64,000 nt of DNA. It comes from UBA7359 sp964523895. GTDB lineage: Bacteria; Pseudomonadota; Gammaproteobacteria; Eutrophobiales; Eutrophobiaceae. Below the pieces are notes generated by a model, which was not told the DNA's origin, did no database searches, and worked only from the letters and a program-made list of their open reading frames with translations. This document shows, piece after piece, positions 8,703 to 17,524 of the stretch. The stretch is taken from assembly GCA_964523895.1 (NCBI GenBank), contig CAZGBJ010000002.1, positions 91,303-155,302 of the forward strand. Direction: 5' to 3'. Both the position numbers and the translations under genes were made by a program. How positions within the stretch are numbered: position 1 is the stretch's first letter; the number at the start of each line of letters is the position of its first letter.

Positions 8703-8779
8703 AATAAGTAGGGTCAGGTACAACTTTTTAGATATCTTAATAAGTAGAATACGAAAAGTTGTACCTGACCCTACTTATT
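8703..8779. repeat. 26-bp perfect inverted repeat between convergent genes
   Basis: Arms 8703-8728 and 8754-8779 are exact reverse complements (26 of 26) with a 25-base spacer. The arms include AGTAGGGTCAGGTACAAC and end in T-rich/A-rich sequence. The element lies between the convergent Lon-N and FAH genes and overlaps no gene, so its transcript could act as a bidirectional terminator. The GGGTCAGGTAC core resembles palindromic elements spread by REP-associated (Y1) transposases in gammaproteobacteria. That resemblance is from memory. Confidence 0.8.
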
Positions 8780-8781
8780 CT

Positions 8782-9639
8782 TTATCGAATAAACTTGTTA
8801 GAGTCAGGTTCGTCAATTATTGGATTTTTTAGAACGCCAATATTTTCAATTTCTATTCTTACTTCATCACCTGCTTTCATATATCCACGTGGTTTCATCT
8901 TAACGCCGACACCGCTACTAGTTCCAGTCGCAATGATATCTCCTGGCTCGAGCGTCATCACTTGTGATAAGTACTCAACTAAAAAGTAACAATCAAAAAC
9001 CAGATGTTTGGTACTAAAGTTTTGTCTTAAATCCTCATTGACCCAGGTTTTTATATTAAGATTATGCGGATCACCAATTTCATCGGGAGTGATAATCCAG
9101 GGGCCGACAGGGCCATGTGTATCAAATGATTTGCCTAGCGTCCAGGTATGCGAACGCATTTGCCAATCACGAACGCTGACATCATTTACGATGGTATAAC
9201 CACCTATAACACTTGCAGCTTCATCATAACTGATGTTCCTACAACGTTTACCTATGATGACACCAAGTTCGCCTTCGTAGTCTAGTTTTTCAGAAACATT
9301 GGGTCTGTGGATGGCATCGCCATCACCAATCACACAGGTGTTTTGTTTATTAAAAAGTGTTGGATATTCAGGTTTCTCCAAGCCGGTTTCTTCAATGTGA
9401 TCCGCATAATTTAAGGCAACGCCAAAAAATTTTTCAGGTTTGATTATAGGGGCAGTTAGTTCAATATCTGTTAATTCGTAATGTGTATTATCTGATAATT
9501 GAGCTGAAGTAATTTGATCTTCAAGAAACTTAATCATTCCTTGTTGGCCATAATATTTAGAGTCTTGTTCGATGATTTGCGAATCTTTTATGATACCAAC
9601 GCGATATGTTTCGTTGTGAATAAAGGTGGCTAATTTCAT
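8782..9639 (-). CDS. Fumarylacetoacetate hydrolase family protein
   Basis: Probable hydrolase or decarboxylase acting on 2-oxo acid substrates, 285 residues. The C-terminal FAH domain starts near residue 70 (FFGVALNYADHIEETGLEKPEYPTLF). The divalent-metal ligands are visible: Glu and Glu in LDYEGELGVIIG and Asp in VNDVSVRDWQ. SFDTHGPVGPW, GDIIATGTSSGVGV and the closing GDEVRIEIENIG are family signatures. Members include acylpyruvases, oxaloacetate decarboxylases and 2-hydroxyhepta-2,4-diene-1,7-dioate isomerases; nothing here distinguishes them. Monocistronic, ending within a few bases of the 26-bp inverted repeat. Confidence 0.92.
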   Translation of the reverse strand: MKLATFIHNETYRVGIIKDSQIIEQDSKYYGQQGMIKFLEDQITSAQLSDNTHYELTDIELTAPIIKPEKFFGVALNYADHIEETGLEKPEYPTLFNKQNTCVIGDGDAIHRPNVSEKLDYEGELGVIIGKRCRNISYDEAASVIGGYTIVNDVSVRDWQMRSHTWTLGKSFDTHGPVGPWIITPDEIGDPHNLNIKTWVNEDLRQNFSTKHLVFDCYFLVEYLSQVMTLEPGDIIATGTSSGVGVKMKPRGYMKAGDEVRIEIENIGVLKNPIIDEPDSNKFIR

Positions 9640-9815
9640 TATTTAATTATACAGGTTTATAGGATTTTATTGAAAGTGGGGATTATTAAGACAAATGGTA
9701 ATTGAATCTTTGACTTTAAAGGATTTGAGTTTAATTACACCCTGGCAAGTAATAACTCACATTTACTTTAATTCTCATATAGAATAGCTCTTTTCCTAGT
9801 TGTGGGTCATGTCGC

Positions 9816-10352
9816 ATGATTCAAAAATTTCAAAACGATGATATTCTAAAAGGCTTACTGGCATTCTCTCCTTTTTTTCTGAGTATTACTTCATTATTTA
9901 TTGGTTTCAGTACGGCTCTGATCGTGCTCGTTCTTATTTTATTTTTTGTGCCGATGAACTATTTTTTACGCAAGTTGATTCCGCCACAACAGAGACTCGC
10001 TTTTATTCTTGTTTTTGGTGTCTCCTCGATGTTAATAATCAGGATGTTTCTTGAGGCTGAAGTTTATTCGCTGGCGGAAAAAATAGGCTTGTTTTTACCT
10101 TTGCTGTTAGTGAATAGTATGGTTTTATCTATAAGCGAATCGGTTTATTCATTGCCTGACCTTAAATCTGTAATGGGTAAGGTATTCTCTGTAGGCATAG
10201 CTATTTTATTATTCTTTGTAATATTTGGCTTCTTACAAGAATTGTTAAATGAGGTTTCATTTTTTACATCACCTGCAGGCTACTTCCTTCTTTCAGGCCT
10301 TCTATTTGCAATGATTAATTGCTTCAATAGAAAAACATTAAAAAGTTTATAA
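9816..10352 (+). CDS. RnfE/RsxE-like membrane protein, standing alone
   Basis: 178 residues, five to six membrane segments. It resembles RnfE/RsxE, one of the membrane subunits of the ion-translocating ferredoxin:NAD oxidoreductase: ILKGLLAFSPFFLSITSLFIGF parallels the RsxE start, and EKIGLFLPLLLVNSMVLSISESV parallels its [20 protein letters not shown] helix. It directly precedes nth, the normal place of rnfE in gammaproteobacteria, but no rnfA-D or rnfG lies upstream. At 178 residues it is shorter than the usual 220-230. It could be a relic of a lost rnf operon or a reassigned Rnf-Nqr-family protein. Confidence 0.75.
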   Translation: MIQKFQNDDILKGLLAFSPFFLSITSLFIGFSTALIVLVLILFFVPMNYFLRKLIPPQQRLAFILVFGVSSMLIIRMFLEAEVYSLAEKIGLFLPLLLVNSMVLSISESVYSLPDLKSVMGKVFSVGIAILLFFVIFGFLQELLNEVSFFTSPAGYFLLSGLLFAMINCFNRKTLKSL

Positions 10353-10355
10353 GCA

Positions 10356-11000
10356 TTGAATAAAGAAAAACGAACACGCATCTTTAATATATTGCGAGAA
10401 CAAAACCCTTCACCTACGACAGAATTAATCTATCAGACACCATTTGAGCTATTAATCGCTGTCATATTGTCAGCTCAAGCTACGGATGTTGGTGTGAATA
10501 AAGCTACAAAAAAACTTTATGCTATTGCTAATACGCCAGAAGCTATTTTTTCTCTGGGATTAAAGCAACTGAAATCATATATAAAAACAATTGGTCTTTA
10601 TAATAACAAGGCGAAAAACATTATTGAAACGTGTCGAATTTTGATCGAAAAGCATAATGGCAAGGTTCCTCAGGATCGTGAAGCATTGGAAAATTTAGCA
10701 GGTGTAGGTAGAAAAACCGCAAATGTAATTTTGAATACGGCTTTTGGCGAACCTACGATCGCTGTTGATACACATATTTTTCGCGTCTCAAACCGTACAG
10801 GAATAGCACCGGGTAAAAATGTGGTTGAAGTTGAGAAGAAATTATTAAAGTTTGTCCCGGATGAATTTAAAAAAGATGCACATCATTGGCTAATTTTACA
10901 TGGCCGATATACTTGTATTGCTAGAAATCCAAAATGTAATACTTGTCTGATCTTTGATGAATGTGAGTGGAAAGATAGGAGAAAGCATATATCCCCATGA
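10356..11000 (+). CDS. nth: Endonuclease III
   Basis: Base-excision repair glycosylase/AP lyase that removes oxidised pyrimidines. 214 residues. The TTG start at 10356 is chosen because MNKEKRTRI aligns with the E. coli N-terminus. Seen: helix-hairpin-helix LAGVGRKTANV with catalytic Lys120, the catalytic Asp in TIAVDTHIFRV (position 138), and the [4Fe-4S] cluster ligands C-x6-C-x2-C-x5-C in CIARNPKCNTCLIFDEC. It begins three bases after the RnfE-like gene, so the two are likely one transcript. Confidence 0.97.
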   Translation: MNKEKRTRIFNILREQNPSPTTELIYQTPFELLIAVILSAQATDVGVNKATKKLYAIANTPEAIFSLGLKQLKSYIKTIGLYNNKAKNIIETCRILIEKHNGKVPQDREALENLAGVGRKTANVILNTAFGEPTIAVDTHIFRVSNRTGIAPGKNVVEVEKKLLKFVPDEFKKDAHHWLILHGRYTCIARNPKCNTCLIFDECEWKDRRKHISP

Positions 11001-11033
11001 TAGCTATGAACACGCATTTCTAACTATCATGGG
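10994..11033. repeat. 10-bp inverted repeat overlapping the nth stop codon
   Basis: CCCATGATAG (10994-11003) and CTATCATGGG (11024-11033) are exact reverse complements with a 20-base spacer. The nth stop codon lies in the left arm. No T-run follows, so it is not a standard intrinsic terminator; it may be a 3'-end-stabilising hairpin. Confidence 0.5.
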
Positions 11034-11089
11034 TATAAAACATTGATAATAAAGCGTAAAATATTGGTAATAACTAATTGGCTGAAATT

Positions 11090-11515
11090 ATGTTTGTGCA
11101 GGATCGAAATGAAGCTCGTGATTACTTCTTTCAGGTGTGGGGTAAGCACAAGAATAAACTTCCTTTAGAGCCCATCGAGGCAATAATATCGGACGTGATA
11201 TTGGAGCATCCTGAATATCATCATTATCTGGATGATAAAGAAACTTCTTCTAATAGTGACTTTAAACCTGAGCAAAATAAAACAAATCCTTTTTTACATA
11301 TGGGGATGCATATCGCACTAAAAGAACAAGTCAGTTCTGACAGACCAGCCGGGATTAATAATGTGTTTAATCAATTGATGACTAAATCAATTTCTATTCA
11401 TGATGCCGAACATAAAATGATGGAATGTCTGGGTCAAAGTCTGTGGGAAGCGCAGCGTAATAACGCACTTCCTGATGAAAATAATTATCTGGAATGTTTG
11501 AAAAGGATTTCCTGA
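11090..11515 (+). CDS. DUF1841 family protein
   Basis: 141-residue soluble protein of unknown function. The start MFVQDRNEARDYFFQVWGKHKNKLPLEPIE matches the conserved opening of DUF1841 proteins, so the ATG at 11090 is preferred over a TTG 12 bases earlier. PFLHMGMHIALKEQ and a late Glu/His-rich helix (HDAEHKMMECLGQSLWEAQRN) are also characteristic. Members are common in beta- and gammaproteobacteria, often near nth. The stop overlaps the start of the following phosphatase gene (TGATG), so it heads the partner-switching operon here. Confidence 0.88.
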   Translation: MFVQDRNEARDYFFQVWGKHKNKLPLEPIEAIISDVILEHPEYHHYLDDKETSSNSDFKPEQNKTNPFLHMGMHIALKEQVSSDRPAGINNVFNQLMTKSISIHDAEHKMMECLGQSLWEAQRNNALPDENNYLECLKRIS

Positions 11516-12795
11516 TGGAAACTCGTAACGTATATGATCTGTTTAGAAAACACGAATCTCATTCGCTTGAAGAGCAACTGCAACTTTTAGTAGACATTGC
11601 GCGAGGGTTTTCGAGCAGCCTCGATATTTCCAAGACATTAAAAAATTCCATAGAAAAAATTATGGAATACATGAATGCTGAAGCAGCTTCGATATTTTTA
11701 TTAGAAAATAATGCGAGTGAACTTGTGTGTGCTGAATGCGCCGGGCCAGTTGATATTACGGGTCTAAGGTTATCAGCGGGACAAGGTATCGTCGGGAAAA
11801 CTGTAGAGGTGGGTTCTTGTCAGATGATTCGTGATGTTCTTAACGATAAAAATTTTACCAAGACAGTCGATCTGGGCACTGGTTTTCAAACGCGTTCTAT
11901 CCTTTGTTCGCCGTTGATTGTTAATAATGAATGTATCGGTGCACTGGAACTATTAAATAAAAAAAATGATGATTTATTTGACGAACAGGACAGACAACTT
12001 TCGTCGACATTAGCTTCGTATGCTGCCTTGGCGATCCATAATGCACGCATGGCAGATGCACTGGTTGAACAGGAACGTATGCGTAAAGAACTTGAATTGG
12101 CAAGAGAAATCCAGCTTGATCTTTTACCTGATGAGTCTAAAGCAACGAATTTTCCTGTTAAAGGTATGAATGTTCCGGCACTGGAAGTCTCTGGAGATTT
12201 TTATGATTTTTTTAAACGAGACGATGGTTTAATTTATTTCAATCTGGCAGATGTTTCCGGCAAAGGTATGAATGCTGCCATGTTAATGGCAAAAGCGAGT
12301 AGCTTATTGCATCACCTGGCCAAGAACATTGATGATCCAGGTGAATTACTGGCCAGGGTTAATGATGAAATTTGTGAAACTGTTTCGCATGGCATGTTTG
12401 TTACTATTGTATCCGGATTCATTGATACCAGTAATTGTACCATTCAGTTTTCAAATGCAGGTCATCAACCACCATTATTCCATCATATTTCGGGTGAGTT
12501 CGAAGAATTAGAAGCGAGCGCACCGCCACTTGGAATTATTGCTGGAACAGAGTTTCCTGTTTCAACAATTCGTCTTGAGGGGGGCTCAGTTTATTTATTC
12601 ACTGATGGCGTGACTGAGAGCATGGATGAAGATCAAAAACTATTAGATGTCGGTGGTTTGATTGAGCTGATTGAAGATAACTCGAGACTAACTGCATCAA
12701 AGCGACTGGAAGATATAGTTGCAAAAATTATTCATCCAAGCGTTGACCAACGAGATGACATTACTTTAATGGTGATAGAGTGCTGTCTGAAATGA
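11515..12795 (+). CDS. GAF-domain SpoIIE-type serine phosphatase
   Basis: Partner-switching phosphatase that would dephosphorylate the STAS protein two genes on. 426 residues from the ATG that overlaps the previous stop (an AGGA site lies upstream); an ATG 21 bases earlier is possible. The GAF sensor domain spans about residues 30-190 (ITGLRLSAGQGIVGKTVE, FQTRSILCSPLIVNNECIGALELLNK). A short helical linker (RMRKELELAREIQLDLLP) leads to the PPM/SpoIIE phosphatase. Its metal-binding aspartates are visible in VSGDFYDFF, LADVSGKGMNAAMLMAKA, LFTDGVTESMD and RDDITLMVIE. The signal sensed by the GAF domain is unknown. Confidence 0.92.
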   Translation: METRNVYDLFRKHESHSLEEQLQLLVDIARGFSSSLDISKTLKNSIEKIMEYMNAEAASIFLLENNASELVCAECAGPVDITGLRLSAGQGIVGKTVEVGSCQMIRDVLNDKNFTKTVDLGTGFQTRSILCSPLIVNNECIGALELLNKKNDDLFDEQDRQLSSTLASYAALAIHNARMADALVEQERMRKELELAREIQLDLLPDESKATNFPVKGMNVPALEVSGDFYDFFKRDDGLIYFNLADVSGKGMNAAMLMAKASSLLHHLAKNIDDPGELLARVNDEICETVSHGMFVTIVSGFIDTSNCTIQFSNAGHQPPLFHHISGEFEELEASAPPLGIIAGTEFPVSTIRLEGGSVYLFTDGVTESMDEDQKLLDVGGLIELIEDNSRLTASKRLEDIVAKIIHPSVDQRDDITLMVIECCLK

Positions 12796-13208
12796 GTATT
12801 GAAACCTTATTTGAAGTTCGATTTCCGGCCAAAGCAGAGCGTTTATGTCTGATTCGTGCTTTAGTTAAAAGAACGGCTGAAGTAGTGGGTTGTTGTTCCG
12901 AACTATCGGATAGACTGGTGCTTGCTGTGAATGAAGCCTGCATGAATGTTATCCAACATGCCTATCAGGGTGATGAACTGGGTGAAATCGTGCTTGAAAT
13001 GCTCAATAATAATGGGAAGCTTCATTTCAGGTTAGTGGATTACGCTAAGCCTATTGATCTGGATTCAGTTAAACCACGTGATCTTGAAGATATACGTCCG
13101 GGAGGACTGGGAACACATTTTATCAATGAAATTATGGATGAATGTGATATGGGGCATCTTGAGGAAGGCAAGGGGAATTATCTCGAGATGATAAAAAAAA
13201 TAAGTTAA
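12792..13208 (+). CDS. RsbW-type anti-sigma factor / serine-protein kinase
   Basis: 138-residue GHKL ATPase of the anti-sigma kinase class. The N box is LAVNEACMNVIQHAY, and the G box is in RPGGLGTHFINEIMDEC. Starting at the ATG inside ATGA, it overlaps the phosphatase stop by four bases; a GTG 12 bases upstream is less likely. In the RsbW/SpoIIAB scheme it would phosphorylate the STAS antagonist and sequester a target when the antagonist is phosphorylated. No sigma factor is encoded next to it, so the output partner is unknown. Confidence 0.92.
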   Translation: MSIETLFEVRFPAKAERLCLIRALVKRTAEVVGCCSELSDRLVLAVNEACMNVIQHAYQGDELGEIVLEMLNNNGKLHFRLVDYAKPIDLDSVKPRDLEDIRPGGLGTHFINEIMDECDMGHLEEGKGNYLEMIKKIS

Positions 13209-13226
13209 CAAAAACGAGTATCAAGC

Positions 13227-13559
13227 ATGAATATCAGCTCAGAAGAAAAAGAAAAATATACGCTTATTGGATTGGAAGGTGATGTTGATTTGTCATGTTC
13301 GCCTGATGCTCGCAAAAGTATTCTCGCTGTACTGGAAGAAAATAAAAGTCTGTTAATTGATCTCGGGATGGTCACATATATCGATAGTTCCGGTATTGCC
13401 AGTTTGGTCGAAGGTTATCAAACCGCTAAAAAACAATCATTGAGATTTGGTTTAGTGGGTGTCAGTGATGCTGCAATGAGCGTCCTGAAACTGGCAAGGC
13501 TTGATAAAGTTTTTCCTATATTTGATTCATTTGAAGACTATGAAAAAGAGGATATCTAA
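13227..13559 (+). CDS. STAS-domain anti-sigma factor antagonist
   Basis: 110-residue single STAS domain (SpoIIAA/RsbV-like). The conserved phosphorylation site is LIDLGMVTYIDSSGIASLVEG, where one of the two serines is the kinase target. It completes the phosphatase / kinase / antagonist trio, 18 bases after the kinase gene. In related modules the unphosphorylated form binds the anti-sigma kinase and frees its client. Confidence 0.93.
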   Translation: MNISSEEKEKYTLIGLEGDVDLSCSPDARKSILAVLEENKSLLIDLGMVTYIDSSGIASLVEGYQTAKKQSLRFGLVGVSDAAMSVLKLARLDKVFPIFDSFEDYEKEDI

Positions 13560-13651
13560 ACTTCATTTCTATACTCAAACCTATCTAAAAATGAACTTAC
13601 TAAAATGAGCCAAATGCTCAATTAATTAACGTAAAAACAGTAAGCTTATAA

Positions 13652-15913
13652 ATGAATGCCATTCTAAAATTAATTAAGAAACAGTATTTACGAATACTAC
13701 TTAATTTATTAATTACCATTATATTTCTTTCCTTCGTAGGATCTTACGATGATTCTTCTGGCGAAGGGAAAAATTATCTTTCTATAATGGAAAATATTGC
13801 TTATGACTATCGTATTGCTTTAACGATGTCTAACACGGTTGATGAACGTATTGTTATTATCGACATCGATGAAAAGAGTCTTGCAAAAATAGGTCGTTGG
13901 CCATGGGGCAGAGATACGATGGCTAACTTAACGAACCAATTGTTCGATGTATATGAAGTTGACTTGGTTGGTTTTGATATTGTTTTTGCCGAAGAAGATA
14001 AAAGTTCTGGATTACATATCTTAAATAAGCTGGTTGACAATGAACTAAATGATCAAAAAGAATTTATACAACGTGTTACAGAATTAAAAGATGTACTGGA
14101 TTACGATCAATTGTTTCTTAATAGTTTGTTGAACAGAAAAGTTGTTCTTGGATATTATTTTAATCGTGCAATAGGTGAAGAAGGAAAACTGATAAGTGGT
14201 AAATTACCAGAGCCTGTATATTCATCTGAAGAATTGAATGACATTAATATCGACGCAAGAAGTGCAACAGGCTATGGATCAAATCTTCCTCGATTTCAAT
14301 CGGGTAGCACGGCTGCAGGACATTTTAATCCATCGATCGATACTGATGGCGTAGTTAGAAGAATACCTATGCTGTATGAATATAATGGTGATTATTATGA
14401 GTCACTTTCTCTTTCTATGGCTCGTTTATTACTAGATGTTGATGTCATCATTCCTGTTTTTGCAGGTTCGAGTGAAACGGGCTCAGATTATTTTGAACTT
14501 GAATCACTGCAAATAGGTGATTTGAACATCCCTGTTGATGAACATATCCAGGCACTGGTTCCCTATCGTGGACGACAGGGAAGCTTTAAATATATCTCCG
14601 CAGTAGATGTAATAAATGGAAAAATAGAAAAATCCGAATTACAGGGTCGTATTATATTGGTTGGTACATCTGCGCCTGCTTTATTCGATATGCGGACTAC
14701 CCCCGTGGGTGAAATTTATCCCGGTGTTGAGGTTCACGCCAATATGCTAGCCGGAATTATTGATGAGAGTATTAAATTAAAACCAAAATTTATACTTGCC
14801 GTGGAATTCATTCAAATATTATTTGTTGGTCTCATTCTTTCTTTCATAATTCCTTGTATTAGTCCGTTAATGGCGAACTTTGTTTTTGGAATATTTTTGG
14901 CAATATTAATCGGTTTTAATTTTTATATTTGGGAAACTGCAAACCTGGTACTACCGATCGCACCCTTATTGTTGATGTTGCTTACTTTGTATCTATTTAA
15001 TATGACGTTTGGCTTTTTTATTGAACGACGAGGTAAACGTGAGATTTCAGGACTATTTGGTCAATATATTCCGTCGGAATTGGTTGACGAAATGAGTGAC
15101 AATCCAGCGGCCTGTTCGATGGATGCAGAAAACAGAAATATGACGGTGCTCTTTTCTGATGTGAGGGGCTTTACCACAATATCAGAGGGTCTTGAACCGG
15201 CTGAATTATCAAATTTAATGAATGCGATTTTGACACCACTGACAGGTGTTATTCATCACAGCCGAGGCACGATAGATAAATACATGGGTGATGCCATTAT
15301 GGCATTTTGGGGTGCGCCACTAGAAGATGAGAACCATGCTCGACATGCATTGCAAGCTGGTTACGATATGATCGAGCGATTACAGGCACTGAAGCATGAA
15401 TTCAAGGAACGTGGCTGGCCGGAAATTAATATCGGCGTGGGTATTAATACCGGTGAAATGAGTGTCGGCAATATGGGATCGGAATTTCGTATGGCCTATA
15501 CCGTACTAGGTGATACTGTTAATTTGGGTTCAAGACTGGAAGGACTAACTAAAAATTACGGTGTTGATATTATTGTTAGTGAGTCGACAAAAGACGCCGT
15601 GCCTGAATATATTTATATGAAACTTGATCGAGTTAAGGTAAAAGGAAAAAACGAGCCTGTAACGATTTATGAACCAGTAGCACTAATAGATGAAATTTCC
15701 CCTGATGAAGAAATTGAAATAGATGAATACGATAAAGCGCTTAATTTTTATTATAGTCAGGATTGGGGCAGGGCTAAAAGTAAGTTTAATCTTTTGAAGG
15801 AATCTTATTCAGAAAGAAAAATCTATGATATCTATCTTGAGCGAATAGAGAATTATATCAATACGCCTCCGCCAGAAAAGTGGGACGGTGTGTTTACTCA
15901 CACTACGAAATAG
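13652..15913 (+). CDS. CHASE2-domain class III adenylate cyclase
   Basis: Membrane-bound sensor cyclase, 753 residues. An N-terminal membrane anchor (residues 12-30) leads into a periplasmic CHASE2 domain (about 40-370; VIIDIDEKSLAKIGRWPWGRD, ILVGTSAPALFDMRTTPVGE), then three membrane helices (about 378-455), then the cyclase domain (about 490-660). Metal-binding Asp residues are in LFSDVRGFTTIS and DKYMGDAIMAFW; TVLGDTVNLGSRLE carries the Asp expected for ATP specificity and the transition-state Asn/Arg. A 75-residue C-terminal extension resembles a TPR-type helical pair. It follows the STAS gene by 92 bases and is co-directional, so co-regulation is plausible. Confidence 0.93.
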   Translation: MNAILKLIKKQYLRILLNLLITIIFLSFVGSYDDSSGEGKNYLSIMENIAYDYRIALTMSNTVDERIVIIDIDEKSLAKIGRWPWGRDTMANLTNQLFDVYEVDLVGFDIVFAEEDKSSGLHILNKLVDNELNDQKEFIQRVTELKDVLDYDQLFLNSLLNRKVVLGYYFNRAIGEEGKLISGKLPEPVYSSEELNDINIDARSATGYGSNLPRFQSGSTAAGHFNPSIDTDGVVRRIPMLYEYNGDYYESLSLSMARLLLDVDVIIPVFAGSSETGSDYFELESLQIGDLNIPVDEHIQALVPYRGRQGSFKYISAVDVINGKIEKSELQGRIILVGTSAPALFDMRTTPVGEIYPGVEVHANMLAGIIDESIKLKPKFILAVEFIQILFVGLILSFIIPCISPLMANFVFGIFLAILIGFNFYIWETANLVLPIAPLLLMLLTLYLFNMTFGFFIERRGKREISGLFGQYIPSELVDEMSDNPAACSMDAENRNMTVLFSDVRGFTTISEGLEPAELSNLMNAILTPLTGVIHHSRGTIDKYMGDAIMAFWGAPLEDENHARHALQAGYDMIERLQALKHEFKERGWPEINIGVGINTGEMSVGNMGSEFRMAYTVLGDTVNLGSRLEGLTKNYGVDIIVSESTKDAVPEYIYMKLDRVKVKGKNEPVTIYEPVALIDEISPDEEIEIDEYDKALNFYYSQDWGRAKSKFNLLKESYSERKIYDIYLERIENYINTPPPEKWDGVFTHTTK

Positions 15914-15979
15914 GGGACTGAATCCAGGGGGCAGGATTTAGGTACTGCTCTGTTTATACTCAATTCCCTAAAAACTATC

Positions 15980-16672
15980 CTAGGCTGCAGTAAACTCCAT
16001 CTTGATACCCGCTAGCTCAATCAGATCACTGCCCTTTAATTGATACGCTTTTGCACCTATTTCTTCACCATTTACAACAGGAAAACTGCTGCCTTCAATA
16101 TGTGTGAGAAAATAACCTTGGGGTCGACGAGAAATAACCGCAACCTGAGTTCCTGGTTTACCTAAGGTGATTAATGCCTTGGTTAATTCCAATTCTTTGC
16201 CTGCTATTGGTCCATTTAAGACCGTTAAACGACCGAGAGGCATTCCACCTCCGGCAGGTGCAGCAGTAGCAGGCGCCGCAGATTCAACCGCTTTATCAGC
16301 AGCTTGTGCCGCAGCAACGGCAGCACTAGCTGAACCAGGCTTGATGATCATGGTTTTTTCAAAATCATCATCATCCGCAGTTGCGTGTTCATTGACGTAT
16401 TTCAGTTCATGCTTACCAATAGCAATCACGTCACCATCTTTAAGTGCATGTTTTTTAACAAGCTTACCGTTTACGTAGCTGCCGTTCGTGCTACCAAGAT
16501 CTTCCAGGAAAGAATCGTCGAGTATTGTTATAACCAGCGCGTGTTTACCACTAACCGCCAGGTTATCGATTGGAATGTCATTGTCAGGTTTACGCCCAAT
16601 GGTCAATCGCTCTTGAGTGAGTTCATATTCACCTTGAACAACACCATTCATGCTTAGAACTAACTTAGCCAT
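15980..16672 (-). CDS. FHA-domain protein with two FHA-like modules
   Basis: 230 residues. The N-terminal FHA domain (about 20-95) has the phosphothreonine-binding signature GRKPDNDIPI..SGKHALV..DLGSTNGSYVNG. A threonine in the linker (DDDFEKTMIIKPG) looks like a kinase target of the TxxI kind. An Ala-rich linker (AVAAAQAADKAVESAAPAT) joins a second, degenerate FHA-like domain (about 150-230; GRLTVLNGPIAGKELEL, VISRRPQGYFL, VNGEEIG) that lacks the GSTNG loop. It is the last gene of the kinase/phosphatase operon and is the obvious candidate adaptor or substrate of that pair. Confidence 0.9.
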   Translation of the reverse strand: MAKLVLSMNGVVQGEYELTQERLTIGRKPDNDIPIDNLAVSGKHALVITILDDSFLEDLGSTNGSYVNGKLVKKHALKDGDVIAIGKHELKYVNEHATADDDDFEKTMIIKPGSASAAVAAAQAADKAVESAAPATAAPAGGGMPLGRLTVLNGPIAGKELELTKALITLGKPGTQVAVISRRPQGYFLTHIEGSSFPVVNGEEIGAKAYQLKGSDLIELAGIKMEFTAA

Positions 16673-16696
16673 AGCTAATTGCTATCCCCGTATTTC

Positions 16697-17524
16697 TTAT
16701 TTATTAAAACGTTTTTTAATTTTTTGTAAAAAACCTTTGGGTGAAGAAAAATCTTCCCGGATACGCACCAAAATGATCGAGATGTTATCCTTGCCCCCTC
16801 TTTTGTTCGCAAATTCCACTAATTTATCTGCGGTTTGTGCAAGATTAGCACTATATTTACTTAGGGTTAAGTGAATTTCTTCATCTTTTACCATATCATT
16901 CAATCCATCCGAGCAGAGAAGGTAAATATCGTCTGGTAAAACGCTTTCTTCGACCAAATCGACATCAACATTTGCATCTATTCCCATGGCTCGTGTCACC
17001 AGATTTTTAGGTGTGTTGGCATGTGCTTCTTCCGGTGTATATAAACCCCGGTCTATAAGCTCCTGAATTAAAGAGTGATCCTTGGTGACTTGTTGTAACT
17101 CATTGTTTCTTAAGCGATATAAGCGTGAATCGCCGACATGGGCAATGGACAAGATATTGTCATGAAAGAGTCCAACAACAATGGTTGTACCCATGCCCTG
17201 ACATTGTGGATCGGCCTTGGCGGTATTGTAAATGACTGAATTTGCTTGAACTACCATCTCACGAACGACCAGAGACTCATTGCAGAAACCAGTAGCTTCA
17301 TCAATTTGTCCTTTTTTTGCTTTATTTAGTCCATTAGTGATGCCATACAAAATATTGGTAACAGCAAGTGCACTGGCGACTTCTCCAGCTTTGTAGCCAC
17401 CCATTCCGTCCGCTAGAATGACCAAGCCCTGTCTCCCATCAGTAATCGTGCTGTCTTCATTGTGTGGCCGCTTCCGACCAACATCAGACTGATTTACGAT
17501 TTCAAGTTTAGCTGAGAGATCCAT
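16697..17524 (-). CDS. PP2C-family Ser/Thr protein phosphatase
   Basis: 275-residue PPM phosphatase of the Stp/PrpC type. Motifs in order: VGRKRPHNEDS, VILADGMGGYKAGEVAS, GMGTTIVVGLF, AHVGDSRLYRL, TKDHSLIQELI, LLCSDGLNDMV and GGKDNISIILV, giving a full set of metal-binding aspartates. Its start codon overlaps the kinase stop (TAATG), so kinase and phosphatase are made in a fixed ratio. It would reverse the phosphorylation made by the upstream kinase. A basic tail (PKGFLQKIKKRFNK) might hold it at the membrane. Confidence 0.95.
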   Translation of the reverse strand: MDLSAKLEIVNQSDVGRKRPHNEDSTITDGRQGLVILADGMGGYKAGEVASALAVTNILYGITNGLNKAKKGQIDEATGFCNESLVVREMVVQANSVIYNTAKADPQCQGMGTTIVVGLFHDNILSIAHVGDSRLYRLRNNELQQVTKDHSLIQELIDRGLYTPEEAHANTPKNLVTRAMGIDANVDVDLVEESVLPDDIYLLCSDGLNDMVKDEEIHLTLSKYSANLAQTADKLVEFANKRGGKDNISIILVRIREDFSSPKGFLQKIKKRFNK

